Below, piece after piece: positions 36,262-46,322 of a stretch of DNA of 64,000 nt. Location: positions 358,567 through 422,566 of the forward strand of contig NZ_JH992945.1 in the NCBI RefSeq assembly GCF_000315485.1, written 5' to 3'. Within the stretch, counting starts at the first letter, position 1; every line of letters starts with the position of its first letter. The stretch comes from Bacteroides oleiciplenus YIT 12058 (GTDB taxonomy: Bacteria; Bacteroidota; Bacteroidia; Bacteroidales; Bacteroidaceae). A model generated the notes under the pieces. That model ran no database searches, had not been told where the DNA came from, and saw only the letters and a program-made list of their open reading frames with translations. A program made the translations under genes and the position numbers.

Positions 36262-36291
36262 AAAAAAGCCGGAATAATATCATTCCGGCTT
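36262..36291 (-). terminator. Terminator at the end of the capsule operon
   Basis: AAGCCGGAAT (36267-36276) pairs with ATTCCGGCTT (36282-36291); on the minus strand the stem is followed by a T-run (36266-36262). It marks the 3' end of the transcription unit that starts upstream of 60881. Confidence 0.85.
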
Positions 36292-36319
36292 AAAAATAAA
36301 ACTGCAATAGTTTATCCTA

Positions 36320-37459
36320 TTATTTCTTGCAACAACCTTTTATTTGCTCTACAATATATGCCACATCTTCATCCGTCACCCAAGGACCGGCAGGAATACA
36401 TAAACCCATATTAAACAAACGTTCAGAAACACCATTCACATAGCAAGGATTATGGGCATAGACAGGCTGAAGATGCATAGGCTTCCACAAGGGACGGGTC
36501 TCAATTCCCCGTTCATCGAGTTTACGGCGGACCTCATCATAGGTAGTACCGGTCTTCACAGGATCTATCAGAATAGTAGACAACCAGTAATTAGCGTTGA
36601 AACGATCATCAGGATTAGATTTCAACGTTATACCGTCCACACCTTCAAAAGCCTGCTCGTAAAGAGCATGTACATGGCGGTGATGCGCAATATGCTCATC
36701 CAATACGGTCATCTGACCACGACCGATACCTGCACAGATATTACTCATACGATAATTGTAACCGATCTTTTCATGCTGGTAATGAGGGAAAGGTTCACGA
36801 GCCTGCGTAGCATAAAACATGGTCTGCTTCTTTGCCGCTTCATCAGGAACGATTAACGCGCCACCACCCGAAGTAGTGATCATCTTATTTCCATTGAAAG
36901 ACAACACACCAAAAGTACCGAATGTACCACACTTTTGTCCCTTGAACTCAGAGCCTAAAGCCTCGGCAGCATCTTCCAACACAGGAATATCATATTTCGA
37001 TGCAATAGCACAAATCTCATCAATTCTGGCAGGCATACCATAAAGATGAACCGGAAGAATAGCTTTGGGCTTTTTACCTGTTTTCACAATTCGGTCTTTG
37101 ATAGCTGCTTCCAGTAAAGCAGGGTCCATATTCCAAGTGTCTTCTTCACTATCGATAAATACAGGGGTTGCCCCCTGATAAGCTACAGGATTAGCTGAAG
37201 CACAGAAAGTGAATGACTGGCAGATCACTTCATCACCTGTACTGACCCCCAACTGAATTAAACCTAAATGGATAGCTGCTGTACCTGCCGATAAAGCAAC
37301 GACTTCCTTATTCTGTCCCACAAAATGTTTCAGGTCGTCTTCGAAAGCATTGACATTGGGTCCCAAAGGAACTACCCAGTTGGTATCAAAGGCTTCGCGT
37401 ATGAAGTCTTGCTCCTTGCCGCTCATATGAGCAAGGCAAAGATAAATTCTCTTGTCCAT
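36320..37459 (-). CDS. DegT/DnrJ/EryC1/StrS sugar aminotransferase
   Basis: 379 residues. PLP fold-type I with ALSAGTAAIHLGL, VHLYGMPARIDEI, Asp in VLEDAAEALGS and the PLP Lys192 in SFNGNKMITTSGGG. Transfers an amino group to a keto-sugar nucleotide to make an amino sugar for the capsule repeat unit. The last gene of the capsule operon, about 100 bp after the initiating transferase; that gap contains a hairpin at 37516-37552. Confidence 0.88.
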   Translation of the reverse strand: MDKRIYLCLAHMSGKEQDFIREAFDTNWVVPLGPNVNAFEDDLKHFVGQNKEVVALSAGTAAIHLGLIQLGVSTGDEVICQSFTFCASANPVAYQGATPVFIDSEEDTWNMDPALLEAAIKDRIVKTGKKPKAILPVHLYGMPARIDEICAIASKYDIPVLEDAAEALGSEFKGQKCGTFGTFGVLSFNGNKMITTSGGGALIVPDEAAKKQTMFYATQAREPFPHYQHEKIGYNYRMSNICAGIGRGQMTVLDEHIAHHRHVHALYEQAFEGVDGITLKSNPDDRFNANYWLSTILIDPVKTGTTYDEVRRKLDERGIETRPLWKPMHLQPVYAHNPCYVNGVSERLFNMGLCIPAGPWVTDEDVAYIVEQIKGCCKK

Positions 37460-37515
37460 TGAATTATATGATTAGAAGAAAACGATAAATAGAAAAGTAA
37501 GAGTATAAAAGGGAA

Positions 37516-37552
37516 GGTTATTTACGCCATAAATAATAAGGCGCAAATAACC
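37516..37552. repeat. Intercistronic hairpin before the last capsule gene
   Basis: GGTTATTTACGCC at 37516-37528 pairs with GGCGCAAATAACC at 37540-37552 with one bulge. No T-run follows on either side, so it may be an RNA-stability element rather than a terminator. Confidence 0.6.
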
Positions 37553-37563
37553 ATTTTATGATA

Positions 37564-38154
37564 TTACAAATCTTTTCCCAATATCGTATAAATAATGATT
37601 TTAATGTCATTCCAAAAAGACCAGTGATCCAAATATTCTATATTAATTCTCACTTTATCAGGGAACAGTACCTCATCATTATACCTTTGAGGTTCTTCCT
37701 GTTGTGCTAATAATTCTTCTTCATTTCGGTATTTTAAACTCGCAGGTCCAGTGATACCCGGTTTTAATAGTAACATCCTTCTATTTTCACCTTCTAATTT
37801 ATCAGCGTACCCCGGTACATCCGGTCGAGGACCAACAAAACTCATGTCCCCTATTAATACATTCCACAATTCGGGCAATTCATCCAACTTATATTTCCGT
37901 AATTTTGCTCCCAAAGGAGTGATACGACTCTCTCCTTGTACAGAGATCGAACTACCAGAATGATTTACCATCATAGAACGAAACTTATACATGGTAAATA
38001 ATCGTCCATATTGCCCTACTCGCTTTTGGGTAAAAATAACAGGACCATCTGGCATTTTGATACGAATCAAAATGCCAACTAGTAATAAAACAGGAAATAA
38101 AAAGAACAAACCGAAAAGCGATACACCACGGTCAAAAAACACTTTCAATAACAT
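37564..38154 (-). CDS. Initiating sugar-phosphate transferase (monotopic PGT, PglC/WcaJ C-terminal type)
   Basis: 196 residues from ATG 38154 (MLLKVFFDRGVSLFGLFFLFPVLLL). One N-terminal re-entrant membrane helix, then FTQKRVGQYGRLFTMYKFRSM, LRKYKLDELPELWNVLIGDMSFVGPRPD and LLKPGITGPASLKYR, the signatures of the bacterial sugar transferase family. It moves a phospho-sugar from a UDP-sugar to undecaprenyl phosphate, starting repeat-unit assembly at the inner membrane. Confidence 0.92.
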   Translation of the reverse strand: MLLKVFFDRGVSLFGLFFLFPVLLLVGILIRIKMPDGPVIFTQKRVGQYGRLFTMYKFRSMMVNHSGSSISVQGESRITPLGAKLRKYKLDELPELWNVLIGDMSFVGPRPDVPGYADKLEGENRRMLLLKPGITGPASLKYRNEEELLAQQEEPQRYNDEVLFPDKVRINIEYLDHWSFWNDIKIIIYTILGKDL

Positions 38155-38155
38155 A

Positions 38156-39154
38156 TTAAAAGTTTCCCCCCTTTTTTCTACACACATTCAGTATCCCCAT
38201 AAATGATCCCCAGCCATACGATAAATGCAATACAATAAAAGAACTTAACAGATAGTAAAAATTCAACTTTCTATTTAGGCTAAGTGATAAACATATTGTA
38301 GATATACAAAGCGTATATAGCAATAATGACAATAAAGTTACCAACACTAATGGCATATAAAATACAGATAACACTATTGGCAATAGAAGTGAAAGTAAAA
38401 AAAACAATGGAACAAAATGTCTGACGGACAATGAGCGAAACTGCCTAGTATAATATACAGTCAAGATATTCCATTTCCCATTTCCAAAATTATTCCTAGC
38501 CAATCCTTTAAAAGTTTCACGTGCCAAATAGATACAGTATGTATCAGGAATTAAAAAAATGCGTCCCCCCCCACGAATTATACGCTTATTCAGCTCTATG
38601 TCCTGATTTCGTATTAGTCTTTCATCATACTCCCCATACTTCTCAAACACTCCTCTACGCCAACAACCAAAAGGAACAGTATCTACATTCACCGGCTTGT
38701 TAACTCCCAACCGAAAAGTAGAATTTCCAACACCAAACCTATTACTTAATACCTCCTTTATGGCAAGCGTTTTTGAATTTCGATTTAGCACATCCGTCCG
38801 ACAAGCTACCCCCACATTATCTGCATTCAGTTCAAAAAGTTTTTTCTCCAAAACCGAGAAATAATTGATAGGATATTGGGCGTGGGCATCCAAACGCATT
38901 ATCACATCTCCTTTAGCTGCCTTAATGCCTATATTCATTGCAACCGGAACTATTCGCTTTACGTTGTCAACCAAATGAATAAAAGGATACTTCGTGGCAT
39001 AATCTCCAATTATATCTCGAGTACTATCCTCACTCATACCATCCACAAATATTATTTCAAGCCTTTCTTTCGGATAATCCTGAAGCAAAATAGACTGAAT
39101 GCAGACATCAATATATTTTGCTTCATTATATACCGGACAAACTACAGAGAGCAT
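38156..39154 (-). CDS. Glycosyltransferase family 2 with C-terminal membrane segments
   Basis: 332 residues. GT-A core: LSVVCPVYNEAKYIDVCIQSIL, IIFVDGMSEDSTRDI, VIMRLDAHAQYP (DxD-like DAH) and NQDIELNKRIIRGGGRI. Residues 240-320 contain several hydrophobic helices. ExoA/succinoglycan-type transferases look like this. It adds a sugar to the lipid-linked repeat unit. Its ATG overlaps the stop of the dehydrogenase gene by one base. Confidence 0.88.
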   Translation of the reverse strand: MLSVVCPVYNEAKYIDVCIQSILLQDYPKERLEIIFVDGMSEDSTRDIIGDYATKYPFIHLVDNVKRIVPVAMNIGIKAAKGDVIMRLDAHAQYPINYFSVLEKKLFELNADNVGVACRTDVLNRNSKTLAIKEVLSNRFGVGNSTFRLGVNKPVNVDTVPFGCWRRGVFEKYGEYDERLIRNQDIELNKRIIRGGGRIFLIPDTYCIYLARETFKGLARNNFGNGKWNILTVYYTRQFRSLSVRHFVPLFFLLSLLLPIVLSVFYMPLVLVTLLSLLLYTLCISTICLSLSLNRKLNFYYLLSSFIVLHLSYGWGSFMGILNVCRKKGGNF

Positions 39155-40434
39155 TACAATCTTCCGTCAATCATTTCACGATTCAGCATACCTTTTACAT
39201 CATATACCACACCATTCTCACATTTCAGGAAAGTACGTATATCCTCCTGTTTGAAAGCATCGTGCGCCACACCAAGAATCACGGCATCAAACTCCTCTTT
39301 CAGCTCCTCCAAGGATTTATTGGTCAGTTCTATGTCATATTCATGCTTCACGTGCATACCATTCGCCCACGGGTCATATACAGTGATGTTTGAACTATAT
39401 TCGCTCAATGTAGAATAGATATCCACAATCTTTGTGTTACGAATATCCGGACAATTCTCTTTAAATGTGATACCCAGCAACAGAATCTTCGCATCCTTCA
39501 CCAGTACCCCCTTCTTGTTCATCAACTTAATGACCTGATTAGCCACATAGTCCCCCATACCATCATTTAATCGACGAGCCGCCGACATCACTCGAGGAAG
39601 CACTCCATATACCTGAGCTTTCTGAATCAAATAATAGGGATCCACACCGATGCAATGTCCCCCCACCAGCCCGGGTTTCAATTTGATAAAATTCCACTTG
39701 GAAGCGGCAGCATCTATCACGTCGTGGGTATCAATGCCCATGGCATTAAAAATCTTAGCCAGTTCATTCATGAAGGCAATATTCACATCTCTCTGTGAAT
39801 TCTCAATAATCTTCGAAGCCTCTGCCACTTTTATGGATGGTGCTTTATGCGTACCATTCACCAAAACAGAATTATATACCCCATCCACAATGTCCGCAAT
39901 TTCCGGCGTAGAACCTGAAGTCACTTTCTTGATTTTCTCCACTGTATGTTCCTTGTCACCCGGATTGATGCGTTCGGGAGAATAGCCAGCAAAAAAATCC
40001 GTATTGAACTTCAAGCCAGACACCTTTTCTACGACAGGCAGGCACTCCTCCTCCGTTACACCGGGATAAACCGTAGACTCATACACCACAATATTCCCTT
40101 TGGATATAACCTTACCCACCGTCTCACTGGCTCCCCACAAAGGTTTTAGGTCAGGATGGTTATTTACATCTACCGGAGTAGGAACAGCCACCACGTAAAA
40201 GTTACAGTCCTTTATGTACTCCAACTTCGCGGTACAGAAGAAACCATGATTTTTTATAGCATCCTGTAGCAATTCGTCTGACACCTCTAACGTTGCGTCA
40301 TGTCCACCCATCAAGGCATCCACACGCGCCTGATTCATATCAAACCCTACTGTTTTATATTTTGTCGAGAAAAGACGAGCCAAAGGAAGCCCTACGTAAC
40401 CGAGACCGATTACGGCAATTTTAATGTTTTGCAT
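39154..40434 (-). CDS. UDP-HexNAc 6-dehydrogenase (TviB/WbpO-like)
   Basis: 426 residues. N-terminal Rossmann IAVIGLGYVGLPLARLF; VAVPTPVD; STVYPGVTEE; catalytic Cys in GGHCIGVDPYYL; C-terminal UDP-binding domain with LLGITFKENCPDIRNT. It oxidises UDP-N-acetylhexosamine to the corresponding uronic acid with two NAD+. It gives the capsule a carboxylate charge. GlcNAc or GalNAc specificity cannot be told from the sequence. Confidence 0.9.
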   Translation of the reverse strand: MQNIKIAVIGLGYVGLPLARLFSTKYKTVGFDMNQARVDALMGGHDATLEVSDELLQDAIKNHGFFCTAKLEYIKDCNFYVVAVPTPVDVNNHPDLKPLWGASETVGKVISKGNIVVYESTVYPGVTEEECLPVVEKVSGLKFNTDFFAGYSPERINPGDKEHTVEKIKKVTSGSTPEIADIVDGVYNSVLVNGTHKAPSIKVAEASKIIENSQRDVNIAFMNELAKIFNAMGIDTHDVIDAAASKWNFIKLKPGLVGGHCIGVDPYYLIQKAQVYGVLPRVMSAARRLNDGMGDYVANQVIKLMNKKGVLVKDAKILLLGITFKENCPDIRNTKIVDIYSTLSEYSSNITVYDPWANGMHVKHEYDIELTNKSLEELKEEFDAVILGVAHDAFKQEDIRTFLKCENGVVYDVKGMLNREMIDGRL

Positions 40435-40495
40435 AATGATATGATTCTTTTGTATAAAAAAACTATTTTGAACCTCTATTTAATTACCTATTTTA

Positions 40496-42070
40496 TCAAT
40501 TCAAATTTATGGAATTACCAACATACCCTTGCAACCTATGCTTAACATATTCTACTGAATAATACTCGCTCATCCAATAAGCATGTTTCGACATTTGTAA
40601 TCTCAGATGTTTATCAAAGAGTATTACTTCTATTGCTTTCAAATAAGATTTTGCATTAAAAGTGTCACAAAGAAATCCATTTACACCATCTATAATAAAC
40701 TCATCATTATATTTCCAATTAGATGCTATAATTGGTAATCCTACGGACAAAGCCTCAACCAAAATACCCGGACATCCTTCACCTTCATAATGTGACGGAA
40801 AAATCAATACATCATATTGTTTCAATGTAAGCACTACCTCAGACGGTTGTAACTCACCTTTATACTCAAACATTGGATTATCTGATAAGTAAATATCAAA
40901 ATAGTCATCCTTTTTCTGACCATAAAAATCAATCTTAACCATCTTAGAAAGACCTGCAGCACAAAGACATTTCGAAACTTCAACCAAAGTATCCAACCCC
41001 TTACTTTGTTCAACACGAGATATAAAACAGATTCTCAGCATGTTATCTCTTACAAAAGATGTTATTCTATCTAATATAGGAGGCTGAAACTCTTTGCGTT
41101 TTATAAGAGCGTTAGCCTGCATAGTATGTAATAAACGCCTGTCCTTTTCTAGTAACATTACTTTATCTATCAATTTTTGCTGTCCATTCTCAAACGGAAT
41201 GATAAATCCACTCTGTCCGTCCTCCACAAATTCATGAGAGTGTTTCCATTCAGTTACAATCACAGGAATACCGGAAATATAAGCATCTACTACGGAAACT
41301 GGGAGACCTTCGGTAAAGTAGTAATGTGTAGGAAAAAGCATCACATCATACTGGCTGATTGTATTATAAATCTCTGATGGTTGCAAGATACCCATATAAT
41401 CCACAAATGGATATTTTGTAATGTTTTCCTCAAAAAATGTTCTATCATCTTCAGATACGGGTCCCAAAAAAGTGATTGAAAACTTATCTTGCAGTTTATT
41501 TTTAGCGATATAGTCTGCGAGATTGAAAATCCAGTCCAAGCCCTTCATTTTGTTGACACGCGCCATAAATACCAGTCTCAACTTCCTTGAATTGAAACGC
41601 TCAGAATCGAATTCAAAAAAACGGAAGTTTGGAAAGATATCCACATTTTGAAAGTGATAATATTGTTTCAACTCATTTTCCAAACGCTGTGTTTCTACAT
41701 GGATGCCTGCTATACGTTTGAGCATAAAACGATGAACAGGCATTTCTAATAAAAACTCTTTCAGCCATCCCCCTACCACAAAATAATGGATTTTAAAACG
41801 GAAGACAACAGATAAACAGAAGACAAGGGGAAAAAATGATTTCAGATTATTTTGAGCCGGAAGATAAAACAGTATCCTACAGCAAATCATCTTCCAGAGT
41901 AACTTGACTATACCAAGCCTGTGATATTTAATATTTTCTGTATCATAATAATCTACCTCTCCTTCCACCTGTTCTCTGACCAGTCGATAAACGCCACGAG
42001 TCTTTACAGTTTGTCCATCAAGCTGATTGGTACAATAACCGAAATAACCTACTACCAATGTCTTACTCAT
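40496..42070 (-). CDS. Glycosyltransferase with a duplicated GT4 C-terminal domain
   Basis: 524 residues. Residues 1-160 look like a GT-B N-terminal domain. Residues 165-325 are a GT4 donor-binding domain (FMARVNKMKGLDW, GILQPSEIYNTISQYDVMLFP, GLPVSVVDAYISGIPVIV). Residues 345-520 repeat the same domain (FISRVEQSKGLDT, GELQPSEVVLTLKQYDVLIFP, GCPGILVEALSVGLPIIA), starting at an internal MLRICFISRV. The second half has no N-terminal partner of its own. Either an internal duplication or a fused second transferase that lost its acceptor domain. Confidence 0.85.
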   Translation of the reverse strand: MSKTLVVGYFGYCTNQLDGQTVKTRGVYRLVREQVEGEVDYYDTENIKYHRLGIVKLLWKMICCRILFYLPAQNNLKSFFPLVFCLSVVFRFKIHYFVVGGWLKEFLLEMPVHRFMLKRIAGIHVETQRLENELKQYYHFQNVDIFPNFRFFEFDSERFNSRKLRLVFMARVNKMKGLDWIFNLADYIAKNKLQDKFSITFLGPVSEDDRTFFEENITKYPFVDYMGILQPSEIYNTISQYDVMLFPTHYYFTEGLPVSVVDAYISGIPVIVTEWKHSHEFVEDGQSGFIIPFENGQQKLIDKVMLLEKDRRLLHTMQANALIKRKEFQPPILDRITSFVRDNMLRICFISRVEQSKGLDTLVEVSKCLCAAGLSKMVKIDFYGQKKDDYFDIYLSDNPMFEYKGELQPSEVVLTLKQYDVLIFPSHYEGEGCPGILVEALSVGLPIIASNWKYNDEFIIDGVNGFLCDTFNAKSYLKAIEVILFDKHLRLQMSKHAYWMSEYYSVEYVKHRLQGYVGNSINLN

Positions 42071-42075
42071 TTCCT

Positions 42076-43425
42076 CTATTTTGTGCTGTTGAATGGAGAA
42101 AGAAATAACTTCATATAACGATTTACAATTATATTGTAAATGCGATATCCATTCTTTCCGTCAAAAGTTTCAATATATCTATCAAATAGTTGTTGCCTGC
42201 CTGACCACTTAGGGTCTTCAGAACTTCTTACCATATCAAAAAACTCTACCACCTTTTCATCTGAATTAAGTTTGTAATACTTCTCAACAAGCTCTGGATT
42301 ATTAACCTCTACATTCATATCATATCTCAGAGGAATCCCAATCGGCTTATTAGCAGCCAATACAAAATAAATCAAAGAACAATTAACATCCACCATACAA
42401 GCATCAGCTATATGCAAACCTATCAAGTAATCACTGGTTGTATCCCAGACTATATTAGGGCTATTTTTACAGAAATCTACAAATATTTCATAATCTTTTA
42501 TAGACCAAAAAGTTCCTACTAACTCATGAATCAAAGATGGATGTAATCTGAATATAAAGCCCATATCCTGATGTCTTTTACAATAATCCATAATTGTCTT
42601 GAAATAAAGGTCAAAAGTCACTTCGTCAGAAACGCCATGCATCCTAATACCATGGTCAGTCATCAACATTACGGTTTTCTTACCCTTCAATTTTTCCCAT
42701 CCTTTAGGATAAAAAACTGGAGAATTAAGTTCTCTATATGCCAAATCAAACTGGGCTGGTGATATTCGTTCTATTTTATCCCGACCTATGGCATCTATCA
42801 AACGATTGTAACAAAGGTTGCCAACACAACACATATCCGCATTATAGCGTTGCAGATTCATGCGTTTTACCGTTCGGTCACCAAACCATATCGACCCTAT
42901 ACCCAAAGGCACAAGAGCAACATATTTAGAGAACTCCCTTATTTTTTCCAGTTGTGGAGGATAGATTATCTCTAAATGATAAAGTACTGATATATCAGGG
43001 CAATCTTTACTTAAATCATAATTATAATCCTCCACATACTTGAACTTTAAATCCTGCATTTGCTTTATCATGCCGTAAGGAGAATTCCCAAAAAGCACGA
43101 TAAGAAGATCAAAACGTTCATCATTTCTGAAACTCTCACAAACTGTCTGAATCACACTGAATGTTGATTCACTACAATGAAAAAATCGTATCCTTATTTT
43201 ATCTTCAGAATTCAAATAACTTTCAGAGTGGTTATTGTCATCAAGTTCAGTTACACTCACAACATTGCTCACAGCCAATCGGGTTCGCATATCACTACGA
43301 TACTTCCTACCAGTCTCTTCATTAAGGATTTGTGCCGAACCCTTAAAAAATGATTCAATCTTAACTCCGATAGAACTATGTGCTATTTTTACCAACGCTT
43401 TTCGATAAAGTAGTTTTAATGTCAT
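42076..43425 (-). CDS. CDP-glycerol glycerophosphotransferase-like (TagF/TagB family)
   Basis: 449 residues. The C-terminal half matches the Glyphos_transf pattern: MLMTDHGIRMHGV, FIFRLHPSLIH, and HIADACMVDVNCSLIYFVLAANKPIGIPL (the TagF-like DxSS region). The N-terminal part (about 70-200) is Rossmann-like. Family members transfer polyol phosphate from CDP-glycerol or CDP-ribitol to a growing chain. The fused cytidylyltransferase nearby could supply the donor. The resulting phosphodiester would be teichoic-acid-like; that is inference. Overlaps the flippase gene end by 4 bp. Confidence 0.7.
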   Translation of the reverse strand: MTLKLLYRKALVKIAHSSIGVKIESFFKGSAQILNEETGRKYRSDMRTRLAVSNVVSVTELDDNNHSESYLNSEDKIRIRFFHCSESTFSVIQTVCESFRNDERFDLLIVLFGNSPYGMIKQMQDLKFKYVEDYNYDLSKDCPDISVLYHLEIIYPPQLEKIREFSKYVALVPLGIGSIWFGDRTVKRMNLQRYNADMCCVGNLCYNRLIDAIGRDKIERISPAQFDLAYRELNSPVFYPKGWEKLKGKKTVMLMTDHGIRMHGVSDEVTFDLYFKTIMDYCKRHQDMGFIFRLHPSLIHELVGTFWSIKDYEIFVDFCKNSPNIVWDTTSDYLIGLHIADACMVDVNCSLIYFVLAANKPIGIPLRYDMNVEVNNPELVEKYYKLNSDEKVVEFFDMVRSSEDPKWSGRQQLFDRYIETFDGKNGYRIYNIIVNRYMKLFLSPFNSTK

Positions 43426-44954
43426 TTTGATATTTTATTTTTTATTTTCAACGTCAATGCTTTAAGCTCAGTAAGTTTAAGCGTATGAAGAACTCCCAAA
43501 TACGTACAAAAACATACTACCGTAGCGACTACTAACACATAAAAATGACTTTCGATTTTTATGTATAACACGGCACAAGTCAATATTGCCGATATAATGG
43601 CGGCAATGCCTACTTTTGCAAAAAAGACATAGCAGTCTTTCCACGAAACATTTTCAAAAACAGAGTTTATCCTGTTGAAATAGAGAAGACAAGAAACCAT
43701 ATGTGAAATACTTGTTGCTACGGTTATACCTAATATACCCCAAAATCCTGACAACAGAATAGTTAATGATATATTTATCGTTATCGCAATCATACCGATT
43801 GCCATTGGAATCCGTGTGTTTTCTATGGCAAAAAAGGGACGCTTGGCAACCACCATTACAATACGGGGTACAAAACCTATGGCATACCCTATTAAAGCCT
43901 GTGAAGTGACAAATACACTTTCTGAATTAAATTTACCGCGTTCGAATACAAAAGAAACGAGATGATCTGCACAAAATATGGTAACAATGCTGATAGGAAT
44001 AACCATTAAAGATATATATTTTATAATCTTTTTCAACTCATTTATCATCTCATCATATCGCTTTTCGATTACAAGTGCTGAAAAAAATGAGAGAAGAACA
44101 ATTGTCATAGTTTGCATAAACAAGGCAGAAACAACATCATTCAACGTACCGCTGTATGACAAACCTGATACATATCCTACACCTTGCTTTGTAGCGAGAT
44201 ATTGATCCACCAACGCATTTATCTCCCCTACGGCTTCTCCTAATAACAAAGGAAGAATTAACAAGAATAATTTTTTTATATCTATATCTTTCGAATAAGA
44301 AAAACGTCTGAATTTTAATACCCGCCGAACACAAATATACAGCACGGCTGTTTGTATCAGATAAGCAGCCAAAAAACCAATGACAACCGCATTTACACCA
44401 ATCTGATCAGAAAGAAATACAATAAATACAATAAGTGTCAAATTTTGCACACACCCCATCAACGCACCGGGAACAAATTTCTTATGCGCATTCAACACAC
44501 AAGTAAATATTGTTGTAATAACATAAAATATCGCCACAAGACTTAGTTCTCTAATATAGAATGTCAACAAATCAACCTCTTTTGCTGTATAATTTGATGC
44601 CATTAATGATGAAATATAAGGTGATATTACAAAAATCACAGCTGTCACGATGAAAGAAAAAGGCAACATTGAACATAATAAAGCCGAAATAAACCTATTA
44701 CCGGTTTCCGAATCATCTTTTCTTGCCGTATTGTACATAGTAAGCCCTACAACTGCCAAGCAAGAGAATATGGTAAAGACAAAATTATTAACAATAGTGT
44801 TTGCCAAGTAGAACATATCCACTTCTACAGACGTACCAAAATATGCCGCCAACATAGCACTTTCAACAAATCCCACTATTTTGGATACGATAATCACTAT
44901 CAGTACACCCATAGCAGCGGAAGTAATAGTTTTATTTTCTTTATTCAATATCAT
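43422..44954 (-). CDS. MurJ/MVIN-type lipid-linked oligosaccharide flippase
   Basis: 510 residues with about 14 transmembrane segments. The opening SAAMGVLIVIIVSKIVGFVESAMLAAYFGTS and LALxxxG-like VGLTMYN are typical of MurJ rather than classical Wzx. It likely flips the undecaprenyl-linked repeat unit across the inner membrane. No other Wzx candidate is in the locus, so this is the probable capsule flippase. Confidence 0.85.
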   Translation of the reverse strand: MILNKENKTITSAAMGVLIVIIVSKIVGFVESAMLAAYFGTSVEVDMFYLANTIVNNFVFTIFSCLAVVGLTMYNTARKDDSETGNRFISALLCSMLPFSFIVTAVIFVISPYISSLMASNYTAKEVDLLTFYIRELSLVAIFYVITTIFTCVLNAHKKFVPGALMGCVQNLTLIVFIVFLSDQIGVNAVVIGFLAAYLIQTAVLYICVRRVLKFRRFSYSKDIDIKKLFLLILPLLLGEAVGEINALVDQYLATKQGVGYVSGLSYSGTLNDVVSALFMQTMTIVLLSFFSALVIEKRYDEMINELKKIIKYISLMVIPISIVTIFCADHLVSFVFERGKFNSESVFVTSQALIGYAIGFVPRIVMVVAKRPFFAIENTRIPMAIGMIAITINISLTILLSGFWGILGITVATSISHMVSCLLYFNRINSVFENVSWKDCYVFFAKVGIAAIISAILTCAVLYIKIESHFYVLVVATVVCFCTYLGVLHTLKLTELKALTLKIKNKISK

Positions 44955-44991
44955 TATTCAATACGAAAAATGTCACATTTAATTAAATCTC

Positions 44992-46269
44992 TTAATGAGC
45001 TTGCACTTGTGCCTTGTTTTGATAAAGGGAACAAATGACGTAAGACAAAAGGATAAGTCCAAGTGGGCTAAAGAATTCCGTACTAATAAAAAACTCAAAT
45101 ACAATAAGAAACAGAATAATTGCCACATAAGATTTTTTTAAGCGAATGGTTTTTAATGCCAACCGATAAAACACACCGAAGTATAATGCCACGCCCAATA
45201 TACCCGATTTATAAAAAGTACAATAAAATTGACTGTCTGTTACATTCACATCTTTGATTGAAAATTCTCCTAAACCAGTCAACCAATACTTAACTATTAT
45301 AGTTTTCATAGCATTTACAGCACCATCTTCACCAAATCGTGTTTCGAGAGATCCCCCAATGTTACCCTCTGTCAAATATTGGAGATAATAATCGAGATAT
45401 AAAACATCACCTAATAAATTATAGAGCACAACTACGATAAAGGCCAAAAAGAAAATAACCACAGGCAGTTTATAATCTTTCTTGGAAGTACGAATCCAGA
45501 ACAATCTAATAATTAAACAAAATACTAACACAGCTACTCCCCCCAGAAAGAAACGCTTCGAACTTGAGCACAACCCCACAAAAAGACTACACAACACCAT
45601 AAGAATGGAGCCCCATCTCAAGTCTTGAAAGTATTTTACTATAAAAATTCCTATTCCAAGCATACTCAAAGAGCCAACTAAAGAAGAAGTGGTAAATGTG
45701 CCATGAAGACGTCCTATAGAACCTCCTCTTTCAAGTGTAGATTCAAGACTTCCCGTATTCCCCATGTTTCCAAACAACCGCATCCACGTCTCCAAAACTC
45801 GATTCGGGCTCCATATTTTCAACAGGTTAAACTCAATACATAACACTACACTATTAATAAGGATAATACAGGTCAAGATGAATATAAATCGGTCTCTAAA
45901 AACACTTGTCTTTGACAATACATTAATAATAAACAGAGATTTCACAGTACCAACGATGGCAAAAGCTGCTACCCCACCTTTTACATTATACAAAGTTAAA
46001 CTAAGCACTGTAGCAAATAATGTTAATAAGAAAACCCAGACAAAAGGACTCATAGCAGAGGCTATATCATAGTTACATTTATTATATTTTTTATGCCATA
46101 TATATAAGAATGGAAGAAATACGTAACTATATTGCAATGACAAACCACCCCAAAAAAATACCGGACAGCAAACAAGTAGAACACAAAAAAGCACAATCCC
46201 TTGGGCTGCATCCTTACACAAAAGCTTGTAATTAACTACCGATATTATTAATCCCCAAATAATATTCAT
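44992..46269 (-). CDS. O-antigen/capsule polymerase (Wzy-like)
   Basis: 425 residues with about 10-12 hydrophobic segments and one long external loop (about 130-190 with RLFGNMGNTGSLESTLERGGSIGRLHGTFTTSS). Wzy proteins have little sequence conservation, so the call rests on topology and on being the only such protein in a locus that also has a flippase and initiating transferase. It would polymerise repeat units on the periplasmic face. Confidence 0.72.
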   Translation of the reverse strand: MNIIWGLIISVVNYKLLCKDAAQGIVLFCVLLVCCPVFFWGGLSLQYSYVFLPFLYIWHKKYNKCNYDIASAMSPFVWVFLLTLFATVLSLTLYNVKGGVAAFAIVGTVKSLFIINVLSKTSVFRDRFIFILTCIILINSVVLCIEFNLLKIWSPNRVLETWMRLFGNMGNTGSLESTLERGGSIGRLHGTFTTSSLVGSLSMLGIGIFIVKYFQDLRWGSILMVLCSLFVGLCSSSKRFFLGGVAVLVFCLIIRLFWIRTSKKDYKLPVVIFFLAFIVVVLYNLLGDVLYLDYYLQYLTEGNIGGSLETRFGEDGAVNAMKTIIVKYWLTGLGEFSIKDVNVTDSQFYCTFYKSGILGVALYFGVFYRLALKTIRLKKSYVAIILFLIVFEFFISTEFFSPLGLILLSYVICSLYQNKAQVQAH

Positions 46270-46322
46270 ATAATCTATTCGGCTATTTATCGTTATATTA
46301 CCATTTCCACTTCACTAAATAC

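Noticed and set aside
36262..36291. Terminator of the toxin-antitoxin promoter region
   Set aside because: The T-run is on the minus strand after the capsule genes, and it lies upstream of the antitoxin promoter, so it ends the capsule operon.
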